Origin: Solibaculum_A intestinale
Lineage (GTDB): Bacteria > Bacillota > Clostridia > Oscillospirales > Acutalibacteraceae
Reading direction: 5' to 3'
DNA: 64,000 nucleotides
Assembly: GCF_040096205.1 (NCBI RefSeq)
Contig: NZ_JBBMFD010000014.1
Coordinates: forward strand, 1 to 64,000
In this document: one piece after another, positions 58,570 to 64,000 of the stretch
Position numbering within the stretch: position 1 is the stretch's first letter
Layout: each line of letters starts with the position of its first letter
Translations under genes and position numbers: made by a program
The notes under the pieces: model-generated
Told to the model about the DNA's origin: nothing
Databases searched by the model: none
What the model saw: only the letters and a program-made list of their open reading frames with translations

Positions 58570-60870
58570 TTATAGGCTCATGAGGGAAAGGTCGATTTGA
58601 TATTCCGGGGAAAGCTGCGCTTGCTCGATGCGGCAAGCCACGCCGTTTTCCAGCTTGGGCGGGCAGTCAAAGAAAATGTCGTCCCCTTCCCGGTAGGCGG
58701 TGATTTCCAGGCGCACATCTGTGTCCCCTTTGATCTCAAAGCGGGATAAGCCAATGTCCCACACCCCGTCAATGTAATAGGTGTCTGCCGCCAGGGCGCC
58801 GTCTAAGTAAAGCCGCGCCTCGCTGCCGGCCCAATGAAGCTGCAAAAACAGGTCGTGAATGCCCTTCGGCTCGCAGGAGATGGTTACCTTCCAGGTCCGT
58901 ACGTTTTCCTTCATGCAGGGTATCTCTTCCAGACGGAGCTGGGTTTCTACCGGTGTAAGCGCCAGGGAATGCCGATAATACCCGGTAGCGGGGTCGGTTC
59001 CTTGGCAGGTTACCTGTACGCCGTCGGTTTTTACCTGAGGCGGCAGGGCATGAGGGGTACACACCGCCGTGAACGCCGTCCGAGAAAAGAGGGCGGCGGT
59101 TTCCCCGTCGTCTATGACAAGGCCCGGGAAGAAAATCGCCTGGCCGTTTGACAGAAAGGAAAGAGTCAGCGCCGCCTCATAGGGCAGGCAGCGCAGCCGC
59201 ACGGTCCCGGATTTCCCTTTTAGGGTGGCGGCCATCGCCTTTTTCGGATCGGACACAGACAAAACAAGCAAATCCTCCGCCTTGTCCTGCACCCCGTTTT
59301 CCAGCGCCGTTACGGTAACACCTTTGAGCGCAAACTGCCCGGGAATCCCCTGCGGCGTGAAAAAGAGATATTCAGGCGTATCGTCCACCACCGTGCGCCC
59401 AATCGGCTGGGCGGTGGCCCAAGGAAGGGACACCCCGTCCAAAGACAGCCCGAAGGGAAGGATGGCCCGGCAGCCGTTTGAAAGGGTCAGGTCCGGGAAC
59501 GTTACGGGTCCGATCTTGGTTTGCAGGGCAATGGAAAGAACCTTTTGGGTCATGACTCGTTTGCGCTGGTAGTTGTTGAGAAAGAGAAAGCCGCTTTTCC
59601 CGTCCGTTTGGATGGACAGGCGCGGCGTATCCATGTCCTCCGCTTCCTTAGAGTTGACAGGCGGGATCACCGTTTCCATCGCAGTCAGCGCGCCGCCGAA
59701 CTCTTTGAGGAAAAAATGCAGCAGTTTACAGGTGTGATACGCGTCGTTTGCCTGGCCGAACTCGCCAAGCGGCGCCTGAAAATCGTAGCTGAGCTTGGGG
59801 TAGTTGTTGTTGCCGCCGGTCTGGCGGGATTCCTCGAAAGAGGAACGGCGCCCCATGGGATTCGTGCCCCCATGGTACATGTAATATCCTACCAGGTTGA
59901 CCCCGGAAGCAAGCTTCGATAAAATCATGGCCTGGGTGTCGTCCCCGGTGACCTTGATGCGGCGATGATGAGTGGGCATCAGGCCGCCCCCCAGCTCCGC
60001 CGTGGAGAAGGGATAACGCGCAATGTCGCAGGTAAAGCCGTCGTCGTCCGCCTCCCGAAAGTCGGAGGCGATGGCAGTATCGTTGAGAAAGGGTTCGATC
60101 AAATAGTTGACGTTGGCGGGCAGCTCATTGGTATGCTGGGTCCAGGGCGCTTCTACATAGCCGCCCAGCACCGGCAGCATCTCGTCGTCCACCACGATAC
60201 CGCCGCCCCAGGCCGTCGCCGTGTAAAAAGGAACGGCAAAGCCCTCCTCCACGGCGATCCGCTTGAGGGTGCGCAGATGCTCTTTTCCCGCTTCGCCCGT
60301 CAGGCCGCCCACATGGCCGTACTCGTTTTCCAGCTGCACCCCGATAATGGGGCCGCCCTGGGAGAAGAGCAGGCCGTCCACCTGCTTATAAATGTTGTGA
60401 TAAAAGCCACGCACACAGTAAAAATAGCCCTCGTTGTTCTCTCGCAGCGGAAAAGGCTTTTTCATAAGCCAGTCGGGAAACCCGCCGTTGCGGCATTCCC
60501 CATGGACCCAGGGCCCGATGCGAAGGAGCAGGGAAAGCCCGTGTCTGCCGCAAAGGGCTACAAACCGGCGCAGGTCTTTGTTCCCGCTCCAGTCCCACTG
60601 GCCCTCAATTTCCTCGTGGTGAATCCAGAATACATAAGTGGCCACCACGTTAATTCCGCCGGCTTTCATCTTCAAGAACTCTTCCTCCCAGCGATTGCAG
60701 GGAAAACGGGAAAAGTGAAATTCGCCCATAACCGGGAACCAGGGCTTGCCGTTTTTCTCAAAATAACCGCTGTTGGCCGATAAGGTTTCCCCCTTGGGCG
60801 ACATGCCCAGAAAGGGGAGCGGAGTCGTCTTTTTGGCTTCATAGCCGGATACATCCAAGGACAGACGCAT
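58570..60870 (-). CDS. GH35 beta-galactosidase
   Basis: A 766-aa glycoside hydrolase, family 35. The TIM barrel has GEFHFSRFP, the acid/base Glu in IIGVQLENEYGH and the likely nucleophile Glu in STAELGGGL, with YYMYHGGTNP, followed by beta-sandwich domains. No signal peptide is present. ATG 60870 lies 5 nt after GGAGGGAG; a longer frame upstream would run through the promoter. It probably releases galactose from galactan side chains and heads the GH35-GH51-DUF6171-glycosyltransferase cluster. Confidence 0.94.
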   Translation of the reverse strand: MRLSLDVSGYEAKKTTPLPFLGMSPKGETLSANSGYFEKNGKPWFPVMGEFHFSRFPCNRWEEEFLKMKAGGINVVATYVFWIHHEEIEGQWDWSGNKDLRRFVALCGRHGLSLLLRIGPWVHGECRNGGFPDWLMKKPFPLRENNEGYFYCVRGFYHNIYKQVDGLLFSQGGPIIGVQLENEYGHVGGLTGEAGKEHLRTLKRIAVEEGFAVPFYTATAWGGGIVVDDEMLPVLGGYVEAPWTQHTNELPANVNYLIEPFLNDTAIASDFREADDDGFTCDIARYPFSTAELGGGLMPTHHRRIKVTGDDTQAMILSKLASGVNLVGYYMYHGGTNPMGRRSSFEESRQTGGNNNYPKLSYDFQAPLGEFGQANDAYHTCKLLHFFLKEFGGALTAMETVIPPVNSKEAEDMDTPRLSIQTDGKSGFLFLNNYQRKRVMTQKVLSIALQTKIGPVTFPDLTLSNGCRAILPFGLSLDGVSLPWATAQPIGRTVVDDTPEYLFFTPQGIPGQFALKGVTVTALENGVQDKAEDLLVLSVSDPKKAMAATLKGKSGTVRLRCLPYEAALTLSFLSNGQAIFFPGLVIDDGETAALFSRTAFTAVCTPHALPPQVKTDGVQVTCQGTDPATGYYRHSLALTPVETQLRLEEIPCMKENVRTWKVTISCEPKGIHDLFLQLHWAGSEARLYLDGALAADTYYIDGVWDIGLSRFEIKGDTDVRLEITAYREGDDIFFDCPPKLENGVACRIEQAQLSPEYQIDLSLMSL

Positions 60871-60931
60871 GATTTCTCCCTCCATAGAAGGCTTCATTTG
60901 CAAAATCGACTCAAACGCCGATGCTACGCTC

Positions 60932-60960
60932 ATTTTACCAGCATGTTCCTACCCGCGCAA
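60932..60960 (-). promoter_or_regulatory. promoter of the GH35 gene
   Basis: On the minus strand: TTGCGC (60955-60960), 17 bp, TAAAAT (60932-60937), about 60 bp before the GH35 start. Confidence 0.6.
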
Positions 60961-61011
60961 GGGGCCAAAACACAAAAGATTTCCTTTTCCTTGGAAGTGT
61001 TTCTTTTGGGT

Positions 61012-61040
61012 TTGACGACGGGACAAAGGCGCGGTACAAT
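61012..61040 (+). promoter_or_regulatory. promoter of the DUF2461 gene
   Basis: TTGACG (61012-61017) and TACAAT (61035-61040), 17-bp spacing, divergent from the GH35 promoter. Confidence 0.7.
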
Positions 61041-61075
61041 AAAGCAGCAACCCCCAACGAAAGGAGCGAACACAT

Positions 61076-61765
61076 ATGGAAAAAACCGCGCCCTTTTCCG
61101 GCTTTACACAGGACACCATCGACTTTTTGTGGAACCTGCGGCTCAACAACAACCGCGCCTGGTTTGAGGAGCATAAGGCGGAGTACCGCCGGCATCTTTT
61201 CGATCCCTTCACCAGCCTTTCTAAGGAACTGACTGAATTTGTGTCCGGGCTTGACCCGAATCGTCTCTTCAACGTGCGTATTTCCCGCATTTATAAGGAC
61301 ATGCGTTATTACCACGGCGACGCGATTTACCAGGACCATCTGTGGACAGCGCCCAAGCCCGCCGTGGAGAACTGGAAGACGGTTCCCATGTTTTACTTCC
61401 AGTTAAGGCCCGAGGCCTACGAATACGGCATGGGGTATTTTGACGCCGCCGCCGAAACCATGGATGCCCTGCGCGCCCGCATCGACGCGAATCCCGCCGA
61501 GTTTGAAGCGGTGCGAAAGGCGGCCGAAAAGGCGGATGCCTTTGCGATGCTCGGTTATCTTTATAAAAAGAAATACGCTGGAAAACCGCCCGAAATCGCC
61601 CAGTGGTACCAGCGCAAGGAGCTTTACTTCCAGGCGACCCGTCCCATTGATGAGAAGGTTTTTTCCCGGGCGTTGCTCGAACAGGTAAAGGCAGATTTTA
61701 CCTCCATCCTGCCCGTGTATCAATACCTGTGGTCTCTTTGCCCCCAGGAAAAGGTGAGCCGATGA
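61076..61765 (+). CDS. DUF2461 family protein
   Basis: A 229-aa soluble protein recognised by the N-terminal FLWNLRLNNNRAWFEEHKAEY, the NVRISRIYKDMRYY segment and YFQLRPEAYEYGMGYF, all typical of DUF2461. The family has no established function. It overlaps the next gene by 4 bp (ATGA), so the two are coupled. Confidence 0.92.
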   Translation: MEKTAPFSGFTQDTIDFLWNLRLNNNRAWFEEHKAEYRRHLFDPFTSLSKELTEFVSGLDPNRLFNVRISRIYKDMRYYHGDAIYQDHLWTAPKPAVENWKTVPMFYFQLRPEAYEYGMGYFDAAAETMDALRARIDANPAEFEAVRKAAEKADAFAMLGYLYKKKYAGKPPEIAQWYQRKELYFQATRPIDEKVFSRALLEQVKADFTSILPVYQYLWSLCPQEKVSR

Positions 61766-62547
61766 GACGAAGAAAAACGCCGGTTTTGCGTGCCCTTCTG
61801 GTCGTTCTGGACCTGCTGCTTCTTCTCTGGTGCGCGTCCCCGATTTTCAGCGGGGTGTGGCACGTGGGGATGACCGGGGCCGCGGCGGCAGAACTTGCCG
61901 TATTGGTGGTATTGTTGTTCTGGCCCGGCTTTAAAAGGCTTGTTTGCGCCGTCTGGTCCAAATGGGCGGGGAAGGCGGCTCTTTGCGCCCTCGGCGTTGT
62001 TCTTGCCGCGGGAATCGGGACATGCCTGGTATTTACCGGGCAGATGCTCTATGCCGCTTATGGAGGCCCTGCCCCCCAGAGCCACACGGTGGTCATTCTC
62101 GGTGCGAAAGTGGACCCAGCCGGGCAGCCTTCCGCCGCCCTTGCCGCCCGGTTGGATTTGGGCGCTGCCTATCTGCAGGAGCACCCGGACGCGGTGTGCC
62201 TGGTGACCGGAGGCCAGGGAGCCAACGAACCGGTCAGCGAGGCGAAGGCCATGCAGGCGTACCTGTCCGCCAAGGGGATCGACCCGTCCCGCATTTTGCT
62301 GGAGGACCGGGCGACCGATACCCGGGAAAACCTTTCCTACTGTGCCGCCATCCTCAAAGAGCAGGGCCTTTCCAGCCAGATCGTGCTGGTGACCGACGGG
62401 TACCACCAGTGGCGTTCTCAGATGCTTGCCAGGGAAGCGGGCCTTTCGCCCCAGCCGCTGGCAAACGCCACCCGGTTTGATATGCTGCCGGGCTATTGGG
62501 TGCGAGAGTGGTTCGCCCTGGCGGAATATCTCTTTTTAGGCGGCTGA
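61762..62547 (+). CDS. YdcF/SanA-like DUF218 membrane protein
   Basis: A 261-aa protein with three or four N-terminal helices (first 110 residues) and an extracytoplasmic DUF218 domain with HTVVILGAKVDPAGQPS, LVTGGQGANE, EDRATDTRENL and VLVTDGYHQWRS. Relatives (SanA, ElyC, YdcF) act in envelope or peptidoglycan-linked functions. The start at 61762 overlaps the DUF2461 stop; a longer frame at 61729 has no site. Confidence 0.9.
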   Translation: MRRRKTPVLRALLVVLDLLLLLWCASPIFSGVWHVGMTGAAAAELAVLVVLLFWPGFKRLVCAVWSKWAGKAALCALGVVLAAGIGTCLVFTGQMLYAAYGGPAPQSHTVVILGAKVDPAGQPSAALAARLDLGAAYLQEHPDAVCLVTGGQGANEPVSEAKAMQAYLSAKGIDPSRILLEDRATDTRENLSYCAAILKEQGLSSQIVLVTDGYHQWRSQMLAREAGLSPQPLANATRFDMLPGYWVREWFALAEYLFLGG

Positions 62548-62590
62548 CCGGCAAAGAAGCATATAGAAAAACCTGTCTGTTTCAAGCGAG

Positions 62591-62629
62591 AAGGAGGGGG
62601 CTGACGTAGCGTCAGCCCCCTCCTTTTCC
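62591..62629 (+). terminator. terminator after the YdcF-like gene
   Basis: 16-bp perfect stem AAGGAGGGGGCTGACG (62591-62606) with 62610-62625 and a 3-nt loop, then TTCC. The plus-strand T run is modest. Confidence 0.8.
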
Positions 62630-62707
62630 TACAAAACCAGCCGATGCCGATAGGGATGCCTTTGCGCCTGCACTTGGCAAGGCCTAATAAGCGCCGGGGC
62701 AATCGGT

Positions 62708-63811
62708 TCAACTCTGCGGGTACCCGATCTTCAAAGACATCCCTTCCACCGCAACCCCGGGGCTTCTGGTGATGGGAAGCTTCTGCTCGGCGGAAAACCC
62801 GATGGTTTCCCCGTCACGAAGGACCACGTCCTGTGCCAGCACGTAATAGGACAGGTCAAAGAGAAAGTCCCGCAGGTCGCCCGGGCTTGCCGGCGTGTCC
62901 AGCACCTCGATTTCGTCCTTTCCGAAGGCATTAAGGCCGTAGGTATAGCCGCAGATCCCGTTTTCCGTGCGGTATAGCCCGAAGTAGACCCAGTTGAGCA
63001 GAGGCAGTTCCCCTTCCTTCATGGTATCAGCCGCCTGCAGGTAAAAGCCCGGCTCGAACACCGTCCCGCAGGCGTAGACGCCGAGGGCATTCTCCTGCTT
63101 TAAGCAGGCGGCGGTGACCTTGACCCAAAGCCTGGCGATTTCCTGTGCACAACGCTCCTTGCCAAGCACCGCCACCAGAAGGTGGGCCTGGTGGGTCTTG
63201 GTCACCTCCACCGCTTGGGGCCACAGATAATTGGTGGCGGCGTTTTGTTCCGCCTCGCCGCCGGGGACCGGGGCGGGCATCAGGCTGACCGCTGCCATCA
63301 TTCCGTCCACGTCGAAAACCAGACTGTCCCCGCTCTCATCGCCGGCCGCTTCGCCCGGTTCCTGGGAGCAGGAAATCCCCCAATCCGCAAGCAGGTCCGC
63401 CTTGTATTTCTCCGGGTCCCACCGGGCGCTTTCCAACAGCACAAAGCTGGCAAAGGGGCCAGTTTCCCGTTCCTCCGGCTCCTGGGAGGCCTGTCTGGCC
63501 TGCTCCATCCAATATTCCCGGATCTTTTCCACCATGGCCGTGGCCTTCTCCTTGGCGGTCGCGGGATCGTAGGCTTCCATTTCGCTGAACACATGTCCGC
63601 AATGCTGGGATTCTCCTGGCTCATACCCGCCGCATATCCCCAGCAGCCAGGGACCTAAAACGGATTTTTTGTACTTAAAGATATAATAGTGCAAATTATG
63701 CAGGTCGAATTCGCCCGCCAGCTCGAGTTTTACCGGGGCTTTTCCCAGCTCCTGCGGATGGGAAAGCCATGCGGCCATTGCGTCTTTCGCGGCGCTTTGC
63801 TGTTCATTCAT
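62708..63811 (-). CDS. DUF4261 family protein
   Basis: A 367-aa soluble protein. The C-terminal two-thirds matches the DUF4261 pattern, with VSLMPAPVPGGEAEQNAATNYLWP, TKTHQAHLLVAVLG, NALGVYACGTVFEP and a terminal NAFGKDEIEVLDT. The first part includes a CGGYEPGESQHCGHVF segment with paired Cys. The function is unknown. Such proteins are often scattered near toxin or immunity genes in other bacteria, but nothing of that kind is seen here. Confidence 0.85.
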   Translation of the reverse strand: MNEQQSAAKDAMAAWLSHPQELGKAPVKLELAGEFDLHNLHYYIFKYKKSVLGPWLLGICGGYEPGESQHCGHVFSEMEAYDPATAKEKATAMVEKIREYWMEQARQASQEPEERETGPFASFVLLESARWDPEKYKADLLADWGISCSQEPGEAAGDESGDSLVFDVDGMMAAVSLMPAPVPGGEAEQNAATNYLWPQAVEVTKTHQAHLLVAVLGKERCAQEIARLWVKVTAACLKQENALGVYACGTVFEPGFYLQAADTMKEGELPLLNWVYFGLYRTENGICGYTYGLNAFGKDEIEVLDTPASPGDLRDFLFDLSYYVLAQDVVLRDGETIGFSAEQKLPITRSPGVAVEGMSLKIGYPQS

Positions 63812-63987
63812 AGGGGTCGCCTTCCTTTCTGTTGAGAGAAATTTTCCGGGCGGCTTTAAGCGCGAAGCGTTCGGGCAAAGGAAACCGCCTGCGGTTATCT
63901 CGAGTTTTACAGGGAAGTTTACGCGGATAACCCGTCCATTCGGCGGCGATACTCATGAATTTTGCAGCCGGATGGATATCGGTTTCA

Positions 63988-63993
63988 GTATAC
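63988..63993 (-). promoter_or_regulatory. candidate -10 for the DUF4261 gene
   Basis: TATACT on the minus strand near the window edge. The -35 would be at the very end of or beyond the window, so this is tentative. Confidence 0.3.
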
Positions 63994-64000
63994 CATGGCA

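Noticed and set aside
1..64000. tRNA, rRNA, CRISPR, insertion sequences or prophage
   Set aside because: No cloverleaf-like sequence, repeat-spacer array, transposase, integrase or phage gene was recognised on either strand.

Overview
The window looks like chromosome of a Gram-positive, anaerobic, probably spore-forming Clostridia, most likely an Oscillospiraceae/Ruminococcaceae-type gut bacterium. The basis is moderately high GC, AGGAGG-type ribosome binding sites, a CIRCE-controlled hrcA-grpE-dnaK-dnaJ operon, a Bacillus-type LexA box, ECF-type vitamin uptake, YesM/YesN-type plant-polysaccharide control, a flotillin/NfeD pair and a small DUF3787-like spore-surface protein. No rRNA, tRNA, CRISPR array, transposase or prophage was found. 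Gene density is high and most genes end at clear stem-loop terminators.

Layout. 1-10.1 kb: a Kdp potassium locus. A short KdpD-like kinase and KdpE are divergent from kdpFABC, which is followed by a second, full-length KdpD. 10.2-16.2 kb: a cobalamin-riboswitch operon with a wall-anchored alpha-toroid protein, a DUF4430 lipoprotein, EcfT, a fused double ATPase and an S component. This is the most interesting system here, because the first two proteins look like the two halves of intrinsic factor/transcobalamin made as separate surface proteins feeding an ECF transporter. 16.2-25.9 kb: metG, a tatD/TatD-linked radical SAM pair, lexA, a DUF3787-like small gene, glnA, an autoregulated padR-HAAS-DUF4097 operon and degV.

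26.3-34.8 kb: a pectin/rhamnogalacturonan unit (YesM/YesN two-component system, CUT1 ABC importer, cytoplasmic GH105, KdgK). 34.8-39.2 kb: DUF975 protein, flotillin, NfeD-like protein and an Xre-TPR regulator. 39.3-42.0 kb: an ECF sigma/anti-sigma operon with two membrane proteins. 42.3-45.2 kb: an EF-G paralogue and an unknown membrane-anchored protein. 45.3-50.0 kb: acyl-ACP thioesterase, a Clp ATPase with a McsA-like zinc finger, pgsA and a CvpA-like protein. 50.2-55.1 kb: the heat-shock operon. 55.2-60.9 kb: a GT-C membrane glycosyltransferase, a DUF6171 zinc-ribbon protein, GH51 arabinofuranosidase and GH35 beta-galactosidase. 61.0-63.8 kb: DUF2461, YdcF-like and DUF4261 proteins.

The sugar genes fit together. 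GH35 and GH51 activities suit the galactan and arabinan side chains of rhamnogalacturonan I, and the ABC importer, GH105 and KdgK suit its unsaturated backbone fragments. The enzymes between GH105 and KdgK (KduI, KduD) and the KDPG aldolase are not in this window. Gene starts were chosen from ribosome binding sites and overlaps, and several differ from the longest possible reading frame. All functional calls rest on reading motifs by eye; no database search was run.
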